Source: Chryseobacterium gleum (GTDB lineage Bacteria; Bacteroidota; Bacteroidia; Flavobacteriales_F; PHOS-HE28). From it: DNA of 40,507 nt. The DNA lies in contig CAMCAZ010000034.1 of NCBI GenBank assembly GCA_945872795.1, forward strand, positions 1 through 40,507, read 5' to 3'. The position numbers and the translations under genes were made by a program. The notes under the pieces were generated by a model. The model had not been told where the DNA came from and searched no databases. It was given only the letters and a program-made list of their open reading frames with translations. Shown here in pieces: positions 26,022-34,574 of the stretch (position 1 is the first letter of the stretch; each line of letters starts with the position of its first letter).

Positions 26022-27815
26022 ATGGGTGCCACCACTGCACATTCCGCCGCACACGCGCACGACGCGCACCACCACCACGAGGAGAGCTTCATTTCGAAGT
26101 ACGTCTTCTCGCATGATCACAAGATGATCGGGAAGCAGTTCCTGGTCACGGCGATCTTCATGGCCTGGGTGGCGGTGATCATGTCCCTGATCTTCCGTCT
26201 TCAGCTGGCATGGCCGGGTGAAGGTTTCGCGTTCACGAACTTCTTCCTGGGTGACAAATGGGCCCCGGGTGGGGTGCTCAGTCCCGACATGTACTTGGCG
26301 TTGGTCACCATCCACGGTACCATCATGGTGTTCTTTGTGCTGACGGGTGGTCTGTCAGGCACCTTCGCCAACCTGCTCATCCCCTTGCAGATCGGCGCCC
26401 GTGACATGGCTTCGGGCTTCATCAACATGCTCAGCTATTGGTTCTTCCTGGTGAGCAGCGTGGTGATGTTGGCTTCGCTTTTCGTGGAAGGAGGTCCGGC
26501 TTCCGCAGGTTGGACGATCTATCCGCCGCTCAGCGCACTGCCCCAGACCATCCCAGGTTCTGGTACTGGCATGACCCTCTGGCTGGTGAGCATGACCCTG
26601 TTCATCGCCAGCTCCCTGCTTGGTGGACTGAACTACGTGGCGACCATCCTGAACCTTCGTACGAAAGGGATGAAGATGACCCGCTTGCCCCTGACCATCT
26701 GGGCGATCCTGATCACCGCGGTACTGGGCGTATTGAGCTTCCCGGTGCTGTTGAGCGCTGCTCTGCTGTTGCTGATGGACCGCTCCATGGGCACGAGCTT
26801 CTATCTGAGCGATATCCACGTGGCCGGTGAGGCCCTGGATCACATGGGTGGCAGCCCCGTCCTCTTCCAGCACTTGTTCTGGTTCCTGGGTCACCCGGAA
26901 GTGTACATCGTGCTCCTTCCCGCCTTGGGTATCACGTCGGAGATCATCTCCACCAATTCCCGCAAGCCCATCTTCGGATATCGGGCCATGATCGGTTCCA
27001 TCCTGGCGATCGGCTTCCTGAGCTTCATCGTGTGGGGGCACCACATGTTCATCACGGGCATGAACCCCTTCCTGGGCAGTGTCTTCGTGGCCACCACCTT
27101 GCTGATCGCCATCCCGAGCGCCGTGAAGGTGTTCAACTACATCACCACGCTGTGGCGCGGCAACATCATCTTCACGCCGGCCATGCTCTTCAGCATTGGT
27201 CTGGTGGCGACCTTCATCGCGGGTGGTCTGACCGGTATCATTCTGGCGGATAGTGCCTTGGACATCAACGTGCACGACACCTATTTCGTAGTGGCCCACT
27301 TCCACATCGTGATGGGTATGAGCGCCATCTTCGGGATGTTCGCGGGTGTTTATCACTGGTTCCCCAAGATGTACGGCAGGATGATGAACACCAAGCTGGG
27401 TTATGCCCACTTCTGGGTCACCTTCATCTGCGCCTTCGGGGTCTTCTTCCCGATGCACTTCATCGGCCTGGCCGGAGCTCCCCGTCGCTACTACAGCTAC
27501 AGCGAGTTCCCCATGTTCGATTCGGTCATGGACCTCAACGTGCTGGTGACCGTGTTCGCGATCATCGGTGCCCTGGCCCAGATCATCTTCACCTACAACT
27601 TCTTCTACAGCATGAAGCGTGGCCCGAAGGCCGTGCAGAACCCGTGGAAGAGCAACACCCTGGAGTGGACCACGCCCGTGGAGCACATCCACGGCAACTG
27701 GCCTGGTCCGCTGCCCGTGGTGCACCGTTGGCCCTATGACTATAGCAAGCCTGGCAAGACCGAGGATTGGGTGAGCCAGATCACTCCGCTGGAGCACGAC
27801 GAGGAGGATCATTGA
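26022..27815 (+). CDS. coxA: cytochrome c oxidase subunit I (CoxA)
   Basis: A 597-residue haem-copper oxidase catalytic subunit with about twelve transmembrane helices. The N-terminus is His-rich (HAHDAHHHH). The helix VI motif GHPEVYIVLLPALGI has the CuB histidine, the glutamate of A1-type oxidases and the tyrosine of the cross-linked His-Tyr pair. The CuB histidine pair appears in WGHHMF, and the haem ligands lie in HFHIVMG. It reduces oxygen to water and pumps protons. It ends the act-cox operon; coxC, coxD, haem A synthase and Sco genes are not in this window. The ATG at 26022 is supported by AAGGAG upstream. Confidence 0.95.
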   Translation: MGATTAHSAAHAHDAHHHHEESFISKYVFSHDHKMIGKQFLVTAIFMAWVAVIMSLIFRLQLAWPGEGFAFTNFFLGDKWAPGGVLSPDMYLALVTIHGTIMVFFVLTGGLSGTFANLLIPLQIGARDMASGFINMLSYWFFLVSSVVMLASLFVEGGPASAGWTIYPPLSALPQTIPGSGTGMTLWLVSMTLFIASSLLGGLNYVATILNLRTKGMKMTRLPLTIWAILITAVLGVLSFPVLLSAALLLLMDRSMGTSFYLSDIHVAGEALDHMGGSPVLFQHLFWFLGHPEVYIVLLPALGITSEIISTNSRKPIFGYRAMIGSILAIGFLSFIVWGHHMFITGMNPFLGSVFVATTLLIAIPSAVKVFNYITTLWRGNIIFTPAMLFSIGLVATFIAGGLTGIILADSALDINVHDTYFVVAHFHIVMGMSAIFGMFAGVYHWFPKMYGRMMNTKLGYAHFWVTFICAFGVFFPMHFIGLAGAPRRYYSYSEFPMFDSVMDLNVLVTVFAIIGALAQIIFTYNFFYSMKRGPKAVQNPWKSNTLEWTTPVEHIHGNWPGPLPVVHRWPYDYSKPGKTEDWVSQITPLEHDEEDH

Positions 27816-27872
27816 TCGCCTTCCACGGTGGGTCGATGGCCTGCCGACCAGCACCCGGTGAATCGGGAGCGC

Positions 27873-27908
27873 GCTGAATGTCCGCATCTTTGGGTGCGGA
27901 CATTCAGC
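27873..27908 (+). terminator. 14-bp perfect hairpin after coxA
   Basis: GCTGAATGTCCGCA and TGCGGACATTCAGC pair perfectly around an 8-base loop TCTTTGGG, 58 bases after the coxA stop. There is no real T-run after it (ATTTC). The stem-loop overlaps CATCTTTG (27885-27892), one mismatch from TAnnTTTG and 28 bases before the next gene. It may thus be both the end of the act-cox transcript and a promoter. Confidence 0.6.
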
Positions 27909-27920
27909 ATTTCAGGGGGC

Positions 27921-28550
27921 ATGCGAACACTGGTCTTTCTCGTTCTCATCTGCTGCACCTCCGCTTCGCACGGCCAGTTGCTCGACAGCATCGCCCTGTT
28001 CACCTCGGAGCCGCCCCGCTTCGTGGCCAAGCTCGATATCCGCGGCAGTTTCATCAGCAACCAGAGCGCCCGCATCATGGGCGTGAAGGTGGGGCTGGAG
28101 CACGCCGGGCGCTTCCAGTACGGGATCGGGTACAGCTTCCTGTCCACGCCGGTCTCGCGTGAGGAAGTGCTGGAAGGGTTGGGCCCCACCGTGCTTCATT
28201 TGCGCGTGGGCTACATCTCGCCCTACGTGGACTACGCCTTCTATCAGCGGGGCCCCTGGGAGGTCCGGATCCCGGTGCAGATCGGTATCGGTGGGGCCTC
28301 CACCGTGTACACCGATGCCGAGGGCCGGCAACAGCGGTACCAGCGCACCGGCCTGCTCATCTACGAGCCCGCCATGACCGTTCAGTACCGTTTCCTGAAC
28401 TACTTCGGCGTGGGTGCGGGCTGGGGCTTCCGCTTGGTGGTCCAGACCGGTGACAAGCTGGGCGAGAACCTGAACGCCCCCATCTACACCCTGGGCGTGC
28501 GGGTCTTCCTGGGCGACCTCTGGCGGGATCTGCGCCCTGCTGCCGAATAG
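27921..28550 (+). CDS. predicted outer-membrane beta-barrel protein, unknown function
   Basis: 209 residues. MRTLVFLVLICCTSASHGQ is a signal peptide. The rest alternates short amphipathic strands with aromatic ends, such as GSFISNQSARIMGVKVGLEH, FQYGIGYSFLS, HLRVGYISPYVDYAFYQ and AMTVQYRFLNYFGVGAGWGFRLVV. It ends in a strand-like ALYxLGVRVFLGDLW pattern. This is typical of eight- or ten-stranded outer-membrane barrels of Bacteroidota. No named family is recognised. It is a single gene between the coxA hairpin and ruvB. Confidence 0.65.
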   Translation: MRTLVFLVLICCTSASHGQLLDSIALFTSEPPRFVAKLDIRGSFISNQSARIMGVKVGLEHAGRFQYGIGYSFLSTPVSREEVLEGLGPTVLHLRVGYISPYVDYAFYQRGPWEVRIPVQIGIGGASTVYTDAEGRQQRYQRTGLLIYEPAMTVQYRFLNYFGVGAGWGFRLVVQTGDKLGENLNAPIYTLGVRVFLGDLWRDLRPAAE

Positions 28551-28563
28551 CGCGGCCCTCAGC

Positions 28564-28571
28564 TACTTTTG
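28564..28571 (+). promoter_or_regulatory. -7 promoter box for ruvB
   Basis: TACTTTTG fits TAnnTTTG exactly, 9 bases before the ruvB ATG at 28581. Confidence 0.5.
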
Positions 28572-28580
28572 TACGGCACC

Positions 28581-29606
28581 ATGGCAGAAGGCTTCGATCT
28601 CCGCACTGAACAGCGTTCCGCTTCTGACAAGGAGCTGGAACAGACCCTTCGCCCCAAGCAGTTCGGGGAGTTCGCGGGGCAGAAGGCCGTCACCGACAAC
28701 CTGAAGGTGTTCGTGCAGGCCGCCAAGCAGCGCGGCGAGGCCCTGGACCACGTCCTGCTCCATGGCCCGCCCGGCCTGGGCAAGACCACGCTGGCCAACA
28801 TCATCGCCGCCGAGATGGGCGTGGGCATCCGCATCACCAGCGGTCCGGTGCTGGACAAGCCCGCCGACCTGGCCGGCCTGCTCACCAACCTGGAGGCGCA
28901 CGACATCCTCTTCATCGATGAGATCCACCGCCTGACACCGGTGATCGAGGAGTACCTCTACAGCGCCATGGAGGACTACCGCATCGACCTGGTGATCGAC
29001 GCCGGCCCCAACGCCCGTACGGTGCAGATCGCGCTGAACCCCTTCACCCTGGTGGGGGCCACCACGCGCAGTGGCCTGCTCACGGCCCCCTTGCGCGCGC
29101 GCTTCGGCATCAACAGCCGGCTGGATTACTACGATGCCGCCACGCTCAAGGGCATCATCAAGCGCAGTGCAAGCCTGCTCCACGTGCCCATCATCGACGA
29201 GGCCGCCGATGAGATCGCGCGCCGCAGCCGAGGCACGCCGCGGATCGCCAACGCGCTGCTGCGCCGGGTGCGTGACTTCGCCCAGATCCAGAGCGACGGC
29301 ACCATCGAACTGCCCATCGCCCAGCATGCACTGAAAGCGCTGAACGTGGATGCGCATGGCCTGGATGAGATGGACAACCGGATCCTCGGCGCCATCATCG
29401 ACAAGTTCGCCGGCGGACCCGTGGGCCTGAACACCGTGGCCACGGCGGTGGGCGAGGAGGCCGGCACCATCGAAGAGGTGTACGAGCCCTTCCTCATCAT
29501 GGAAGGCTACCTGCAGCGCACCCCGCGCGGCCGTCTCGCCACCGAGCGCGCCTACCGCCATCTGGGCCGGGTTCCCACGGTGAAGCCCGGGAGCTTGTTC
29601 GAGTGA
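28581..29606 (+). CDS. ruvB: Holliday junction branch migration ATPase RuvB
   Basis: 341 residues, full length. The AAA+ domain has Walker A GPPGLGKT (62-69), Walker B with DEIH (113-116), the sensor segment GATTRSGLL near 160 and the RFGI arginine-finger region. The C-terminal winged helix ends with [17 protein letters not shown]. RuvB forms hexameric rings that drive branch migration of Holliday junctions with RuvA, whose gene is at 38687-39295, about 10 kb away and not in the same operon. Splitting of ruvA and ruvB is usual in this phylum. The ATG at 28581 follows a -7 box closely. Confidence 0.97.
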   Translation: MAEGFDLRTEQRSASDKELEQTLRPKQFGEFAGQKAVTDNLKVFVQAAKQRGEALDHVLLHGPPGLGKTTLANIIAAEMGVGIRITSGPVLDKPADLAGLLTNLEAHDILFIDEIHRLTPVIEEYLYSAMEDYRIDLVIDAGPNARTVQIALNPFTLVGATTRSGLLTAPLRARFGINSRLDYYDAATLKGIIKRSASLLHVPIIDEAADEIARRSRGTPRIANALLRRVRDFAQIQSDGTIELPIAQHALKALNVDAHGLDEMDNRILGAIIDKFAGGPVGLNTVATAVGEEAGTIEEVYEPFLIMEGYLQRTPRGRLATERAYRHLGRVPTVKPGSLFE

Positions 29607-29610
29607 GCCT

Positions 29611-29618
29611 TATCTTTG
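29611..29618 (+). promoter_or_regulatory. -7 promoter box for fic
   Basis: TATCTTTG is an exact TAnnTTTG match and directly abuts the first possible ATG (29619). Transcription would start about 6-8 bases later, inside the palindrome at 29619-29640, so the annotated ATG may not be on the mRNA. Confidence 0.5.
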
Positions 29619-29640
29619 ATGCTATCATTTGATAGTATCA
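29619..29640. promoter_or_regulatory. 22-bp palindrome at fic start, candidate operator
   Basis: GATGCTATCA, two T, TGATAGTATC form a 22-base inverted repeat (29618-29639) with a single mismatched pair, centred on the predicted transcription start. Its position suggests a repressor site, perhaps autoregulatory through the winged-helix domain of the Fic protein itself. Confidence 0.5.
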
Positions 29641-30626
29641 CCGTGCGCCCGCCTTACATCATCAACGCACGTATACTGGAGTTGCTCTTCCAGGTCGGGG
29701 AGCGGATCGGCGCGGTGAACGCAGGTCATCTGGAGAGGCCTTCGCCGTCGCTCCGTCGCCGCAACCGGATACGTACTGTACAGGGAACACTGGCCATTGA
29801 GGGGAACACCCTTTCCGAGGAACAGGTGACCGCGATCCTGGACGGCAGGCGTGTGTTGGCCAAACCCTCCGAACTACAGGAGGTCACCAATGCGATCGCC
29901 GTGTACGAGATGCTGCACCGCTTCAATGTGTACCGGATATCCGATCTGCGGAAGGCCCACGGGTCCTTGATGAAGGACCTCATCGCGGATGCCGGTCGCT
30001 TCCGGGCGCGTGGGGTGGGCATCCTTCGCGGCAGCAGGCTGGCTCATCTGGCCCCACCGGCTTCCATGGTGCCCACCCAGGTCCAGGAACTCCTGCGGTA
30101 TCTGAAGGAGGACAAGGACCCGATGCTGCTCAAGAGCTGTGTGCTCCACTATGAACTGGAGTTCATTCACCCGTTCAGCGATGGGAATGGCCGGATGGGT
30201 CGCTTGTGGCAGACGCGCGCCTTGATGGAGGTTTCGCCTGTCTTTGGTTTTCTCCCGGTGGAGGGTTTGGTGCGCGACGCCCAAGCGGACTATTACCGGG
30301 CCTTGGCTGAAAGTGATGCAGGAGGGAATTGCACGCCGTTCGTGACCTACATGCTCGAGCTGATCGTGGAGGCACTGAAGGACCTGCTTGAGGGTCCGCG
30401 GCCCGTGCTGGAGGCCGTTGACCGGATGGGCCGCTTCCTGATGGACATCGGTCATCGGCCCTTCGCACGCAAGGATTACCTGCAGGCCTTCCCCGAACTT
30501 AGCACCGCTACGGCCAGCCGCGATCTGCGCGACGCCGTGTCCGTGGGATGGTTGAAGCGCGCAGGCGATGGCCGCACCACACTCTACACGGCCACAGCGA
30601 AGGGCCGTTCGAACACCCGCCCCTAA
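29619..30626 (+). CDS. Fic family protein with winged-helix C-terminus
   Basis: 335 residues. An N-terminal segment contains the inhibitory motif T57-L-A-I-E61-G62, the (S/T)xxxE(G/N) signature of class II Fic proteins, which blocks the active site until relieved. The catalytic Fic motif is HPFSDGNGRMGR (184-195) and is intact, so AMP transfer to a hydroxyl side chain of a target protein is expected. The C-terminus (about 275-330, KDYLQAFPELSTATASRDLRD) is a winged helix that could bind DNA. The target is unknown. An in-frame GTG at 29643 would start at RPPYII and is the better start if the -7 box at 29611 is used. It is followed by queG after 9 bases. Confidence 0.88.
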   Translation: MLSFDSITVRPPYIINARILELLFQVGERIGAVNAGHLERPSPSLRRRNRIRTVQGTLAIEGNTLSEEQVTAILDGRRVLAKPSELQEVTNAIAVYEMLHRFNVYRISDLRKAHGSLMKDLIADAGRFRARGVGILRGSRLAHLAPPASMVPTQVQELLRYLKEDKDPMLLKSCVLHYELEFIHPFSDGNGRMGRLWQTRALMEVSPVFGFLPVEGLVRDAQADYYRALAESDAGGNCTPFVTYMLELIVEALKDLLEGPRPVLEAVDRMGRFLMDIGHRPFARKDYLQAFPELSTATASRDLRDAVSVGWLKRAGDGRTTLYTATAKGRSNTRP

Positions 30627-30635
30627 CTTCCCCGC

Positions 30636-31598
30636 ATGACCGATCCCCGCCAGCGCGCGGCCCTGATCAAGGCCAAGGCCCACGAACTGGGTTTTCTGGC
30701 CTGTGGTGTGGCGAAGGCGGGATTCCTGGCACAGGAGGCCCCCCGACTGGAGCAATGGCTGCGGCAGGGGAAGCAGGGGAGCATGGGCTACATGGAGCGC
30801 AACTTCGACATGCGCCTGGACCCGACCCTGCTGGTGCCCGGCGCCAAGAGCGTGATCAGCCTGGCCTACAACTACTTCACCCCGCCGAAGCAACTGGACC
30901 CGGAGGCACCCAAACTGAGCACCTATGCCTACGGACGCGACTACCACAAGGTGGTGAAGCAACGCCTGAAGCCCTTGGTGGCGTTCATCACCGAGCAGTT
31001 CGGGCAGGTGGCGTTCCGCACCTTCGTGGACAGTGCCCCCGTACTGGAGAAGGCTTGGGCGGAGCGCGCAGGCGTTGGCTGGCGTGGCAAGAACACGAAC
31101 GTGATCATCAAGCCAACTCCCAATACCGCAACACCCAACACCTCAACTACCGGCGGCTCCTACTTCTTCCTCTGCGAGGTCATCCTGGACCTTGACCTGG
31201 AGCCCGATGCCCCGGCCACTGACCATTGCGGCACCTGCCGGCGTTGCATCGATGCCTGTCCCACCGAGGCCATCACACCGTACGGCGTGGACGGCAGCCG
31301 CTGCATCAGCCATCTCACCATTGAGCTGAAGGAGGCCATTCCTGCCGAGTTCTCGGGGAAGATGGAGGGGTGGGCCTTCGGTTGTGACATCTGCCAGCAG
31401 GTGTGTCCCTGGAACCGCTTCAGCACCCCGCACCAGGAACCCGAATTCCAGCCCAAGGCCGAATTGATGGGGCTCAGCGCGGATGAATGGCATGGCATGA
31501 CCGAGGTGGTCTTTGAGCGCCTGTTCGAAGGCAGCGCGGTCAAACGGACCAAGTACACAGGCCTGAAGCGGAATCTCCAGTTCCTGCGGCAACATTGA
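30636..31598 (+). CDS. queG: epoxyqueuosine reductase QueG
   Basis: A 320-residue cobalamin-dependent enzyme that reduces epoxyqueuosine to queuosine in tRNA, the last step of queuosine synthesis. The N-terminal corrinoid domain (DUF1730) holds the conserved FVDSAPVLEKAWAERAG segment, with D132 as the likely catalytic acid, and GWRGKNT. Two 4Fe-4S clusters are coded by C198-GT-C-RR-C-IDA-C and C250-DI-C-QQV-C. A low-complexity insert KPTPNTATPNTSTT (159-172) lies between GKNTNVII and GGSYFFL, where homologues have a short turn. It starts 9 bases after fic. Its neighbour in function, the precursor transporter, is 25 kb upstream. Confidence 0.95.
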   Translation: MTDPRQRAALIKAKAHELGFLACGVAKAGFLAQEAPRLEQWLRQGKQGSMGYMERNFDMRLDPTLLVPGAKSVISLAYNYFTPPKQLDPEAPKLSTYAYGRDYHKVVKQRLKPLVAFITEQFGQVAFRTFVDSAPVLEKAWAERAGVGWRGKNTNVIIKPTPNTATPNTSTTGGSYFFLCEVILDLDLEPDAPATDHCGTCRRCIDACPTEAITPYGVDGSRCISHLTIELKEAIPAEFSGKMEGWAFGCDICQQVCPWNRFSTPHQEPEFQPKAELMGLSADEWHGMTEVVFERLFEGSAVKRTKYTGLKRNLQFLRQH

Positions 31599-31647
31599 AC
31601 AGGTCGTGCAACCGCTTTGCGCGGATGATCTGCGCGGAGCGGGACAG

Positions 31648-31863
31648 TCAGCTGCGCATGGTGGTCTGGAACACCTCGATGATCACATCCTTGTAGATGT
31701 GACCGAACGTGGCCAGGCACCAGGCCTTGAGCACCAGCTGGTCGCTATGACCCACCCAACGGCGGGCCTTGATCAATTCCTTCTTGAAGAGGCGCTTGTC
31801 GAAGCTCACTTTCTCCAGCACCTGCTTGCTGAACTCCATCATCTTCCTTCCCTGTTCCATCAT
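31648..31863 (-). CDS. small conserved Bacteroidota protein, unknown function
   Basis: 71 residues, starting MMEQGRKMMEFSKQVLEKVSFD, then FKKELIKARRWV and LKAWCLATFGHIYKDVIIEVF. It is helical and amphipathic with no signal peptide. From memory, small proteins with the EKVSFD and FKKEL patterns are widespread in Bacteroidota and have no assigned function. The start was placed at the ATG at 31863; a second ATG at 31860 follows directly. The gene lies between queG, which is convergent, and the Omp28-type lipoprotein gene, from which it is 153 bases away. Confidence 0.65.
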   Translation of the reverse strand: MMEQGRKMMEFSKQVLEKVSFDKRLFKKELIKARRWVGHSDQLVLKAWCLATFGHIYKDVIIEVFQTTMRS

Positions 31864-31885
31864 CACTCAACGGGTTTTGCGAGGT

Positions 31886-31893
31886 TGAAGGTA
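31886..31893 (-). promoter_or_regulatory. weak -7 box for the 71-residue gene
   Basis: On the minus strand TACCTTCA partly fits TAnnTTTG, 22 bases before the ATG, with a TTTG about 22 bases further upstream. Confidence 0.3.
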
Positions 31894-32016
31894 ATACACC
31901 ACGGACCGCTTCCTCCAAATGGTCAGACCGACTTTCCGTAGGCCTGTCGACCCTGACCGCGACAAGGATAACGCCTGCGGGATGGGATCGGTGTGGCGGT
32001 GTGACGAACGGCGGCC

Positions 32017-32874
32017 TCAGGGCTGGAACTTGCGCTCCTCCGCCTGCATCACCTCGTCGGTGGCGGTGTTGTAGACCCAGGCCACCAGCGCGCACTTGGT
32101 GGTGTTCCAGCTGGGGTTCAGCGCGAAGTCCTCGTAGGCCAGGGACACGGTGTCGCCGGCCTCCACACTGCCGGTCACCACGGGCACTCCCCAGGTCCCG
32201 TTCAGGTTCGTTCGCAACATGTGCGGATGCTCATAGTCGGACACATCGGGAGTTGGGGCCTCCGCATCCAGCTGCCAGTCGACCACACGGTCCTCGGTGA
32301 GGTATACCACCAGGTTGTGGTCGCCGGTCACGGCCTCCACGAAGTGCAGTTTCACCACGGTACTTAAGGCTCCCCCCTCCACGATGATGGTATCGATCCA
32401 GAGTTCGAAGGGCGAGGGTTCGCCGATGACATCAGCGATAGCCGATCCCCAGCTTCCTTCGGACACGATGACACTGCCATCATATGAGGTACGGTTCACC
32501 AACCCGGCGGGGAAGAATGTCACCTGATAGGTCTGCTGATAATCGGTGCCGGCCGGAGTGCGATGATCGGAGTCGTACTGCCCGTCACCGATGGGCGGAT
32601 AGGGCGGGCTGAAACTGCCGGCATGAACGCCGACCAGGATCAGGTCATCCCCGTAGAGGTCGTCCTTCAATTGTTGGGCGATCCGGGCCGCGCGCGGGCA
32701 GTTGTTGCACCGGTGGCCGGTGATGTCCTCCAACAGCACTTTGCGGGTGACGACCTCCGGATCAGGCCCGCCACCATTGCCATTGCCGGGAGGTGTGGGG
32801 TCCTCGACGTAGTCGCAGCCCATGATCAGTGCGCTGGTCAGCGCGATGGTCGCAAGGGTTCGCAGGGTCGTCAT
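32017..32874 (-). CDS. Omp28-related outer-membrane lipoprotein
   Basis: 285 residues. The signal peptide ends in LIMGC with C20 as lipidated cysteine, followed by a Gly/Pro/Asn-rich linker. A thioredoxin-like domain contains GHRCNNCPRAA (C56, C59) and HAGSF. A beta-rich C-terminal domain includes the LNPSWNTTKCALVAWVYN pattern of the Omp28 family. The family was described from a Porphyromonas outer-membrane protein; its function is not settled, but the CxxC suggests a redox-active or copper/thiol role. It starts only 3 bases after the DUF6029-like gene and closes a four-gene minus-strand cluster with a TlpA thioredoxin and a second Omp28 protein. Confidence 0.85.
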   Translation of the reverse strand: MTTLRTLATIALTSALIMGCDYVEDPTPPGNGNGGGPDPEVVTRKVLLEDITGHRCNNCPRAARIAQQLKDDLYGDDLILVGVHAGSFSPPYPPIGDGQYDSDHRTPAGTDYQQTYQVTFFPAGLVNRTSYDGSVIVSEGSWGSAIADVIGEPSPFELWIDTIIVEGGALSTVVKLHFVEAVTGDHNLVVYLTEDRVVDWQLDAEAPTPDVSDYEHPHMLRTNLNGTWGVPVVTGSVEAGDTVSLAYEDFALNPSWNTTKCALVAWVYNTATDEVMQAEERKFQP

Positions 32875-32877
32875 GGA

Positions 32878-34563
32878 TCAGAAGGTACTGGTGATGGACA
32901 AGGTAAGGCCGTTGGCAGCGGGCACCTGTCGGCACACACCGCCCACGCAGAAGATGCCCGCCCGTTGACGGCCATAGTTGAACTGGAAGCGGTTACCGCC
33001 GCGGATGTAACCCACAGAGCCGAGGGGGTAGGCCAATGGTTCCTGGCCTTTTGCCTCCAGTTCCTCGTTGCCCACATAGTTGTACTGCACCATACCCGCC
33101 AGGAACCAGTGCGGGCTGAAGGTGAACTCGGCCAGTGCCGTGGCCCAGTTGCCCTGGTCCTGCTTGGTGCTCAGGTGCTGCAGTTCGAAGCGCACCGAGT
33201 TCTTGTCGGTGAAGTTGTGCAGGCCTTCGAGGATCACGATGTCGGCGTACACCACCGGCTTCCCGGGCTTGCCCTGGATGATGTCGATGTCGTAGGTGAT
33301 GTTGAGGTAGGAGAGCGTGAGCTCCCAGGTCTCGCTCACCTTCTTGCGGATCTCCACGTTCATGTCCTGGAAATAGCGCCGGTCCCCGGGCCGGAAGAAG
33401 GTGGTGGTATAACCCTGGCGGGTGGTGTCGTCGGCAGCGCTCAGCTGCGTGGTGTCCTGGTTGTAGGCCACCGAGTAGTTCACGGCGATCTTGGTTCCGT
33501 ATTTGCCGCCGAGCTTGGTGCCCTTGCGCCATTTGTAGAAGAGCTCGCCCTGTGCGGAGACCTCGCCATTGGGCTGCGTGGCATAGGGGTAGAGCGTGGC
33601 CGGCAGGTTATAGGTATGCTGCTTGGTGAGCGGGGGCAGGAAGTTGATGTTCAGGTCGAAGGGCGTGGCCGCACTGCGATCGCTCTGGTAGAACATATTG
33701 TCGAAGGAGTGGGCACCCACCGAGGCCCCGAAGCCCTTCACGGAGTAGGTGGCATTGACCAGCAGTCCCTGTCCGTTCTTGTAGATGAAGCCGTTCTTGT
33801 TGTTCGGGTCGTTGATCTTGTAGGCGTATTCGGTGTAGATGTTCCACTTGGGTGTGGTGTAGTTCGCCCGCAGGGCCCAGGAGCCCACGTTCTCGGGCAG
33901 CACCAGCAGCGGATCACGGTCCTCCTGGTACTTGCTCACGAAGCTTCCTCCGATGATCAGGTTGTTGGCACTCGTCCAGGTGCTGTCAAAGAATTCGCTA
34001 AGGCTGATCTCCGCGTCCACGCCGCGCACGATGCCGGGTCCCTTCACCGCTTCATTGGCGAAGGTGAGCCGCTGCTGGCCCACGAATCCCTTGAGCTGAA
34101 TGCCGTTGACCGGCTTGAACTTCAGCCGCACGCCGTCCATGGCATTGTCCACGCCGAGGTAGCGCTCCTCGTAACTGCGGAACACCATGCCCTGGCCGAA
34201 CTGCTCAAAGAAGTTGCCCACGGTGACCTCCAGGTCGGCCATGGTGTAGCGCGCATAGCGGAAACCGACGCCGGACCCCGAGTAGGGCACACCGGCGGGA
34301 TAGCCGGCCAATGGCGGGGTATAGCTTTCGAAACGACCACCGGCCTCGAAGGCGCCGTTGGTGTAGATCAGGTTCGCCCAAGCGTTGGCCCCCAGCCGTT
34401 CCGGTGGGACCACGGCACCGATGGCCGAGTCCTCGTTGTAGTACTGGATATCGGTGCTGAAATTCCCGTGGACCTGGCCGCCATCCTGTGCCAGGACCGT
34501 GCCGGCCAGGGTGATCAGGGAAAGGGAGATCGTTCCCCGGACCAGGGGTCGGCTGCTCTTCAT
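32878..34563 (-). CDS. DUF6029-like outer-membrane protein
   Basis: 561 residues. A signal peptide (about 1-27, ending TVLAQ) is followed by many amphipathic strands, for example GNFSTDIQYYNED, ANLIYTNGAFEAGGRFESY, WNIYTEYAYKIND and FLAGMVQYNYVG. It ends in LTLSITSTF with a terminal phenylalanine, as in outer-membrane barrels. Content and cluster position fit the DUF6029 family of Bacteroidota, which often sits with TlpA and Omp28 genes, as far as I recall. The ATG at 34563 follows the tlpA-like stop by 11 bases; the start at 34578 would extend into tlpA. The transported or bound substrate is unknown. Confidence 0.75.
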   Translation of the reverse strand: MKSSRPLVRGTISLSLITLAGTVLAQDGGQVHGNFSTDIQYYNEDSAIGAVVPPERLGANAWANLIYTNGAFEAGGRFESYTPPLAGYPAGVPYSGSGVGFRYARYTMADLEVTVGNFFEQFGQGMVFRSYEERYLGVDNAMDGVRLKFKPVNGIQLKGFVGQQRLTFANEAVKGPGIVRGVDAEISLSEFFDSTWTSANNLIIGGSFVSKYQEDRDPLLVLPENVGSWALRANYTTPKWNIYTEYAYKINDPNNKNGFIYKNGQGLLVNATYSVKGFGASVGAHSFDNMFYQSDRSAATPFDLNINFLPPLTKQHTYNLPATLYPYATQPNGEVSAQGELFYKWRKGTKLGGKYGTKIAVNYSVAYNQDTTQLSAADDTTRQGYTTTFFRPGDRRYFQDMNVEIRKKVSETWELTLSYLNITYDIDIIQGKPGKPVVYADIVILEGLHNFTDKNSVRFELQHLSTKQDQGNWATALAEFTFSPHWFLAGMVQYNYVGNEELEAKGQEPLAYPLGSVGYIRGGNRFQFNYGRQRAGIFCVGGVCRQVPAANGLTLSITSTF

Positions 34564-34574
34564 GGGTGCGGGGG

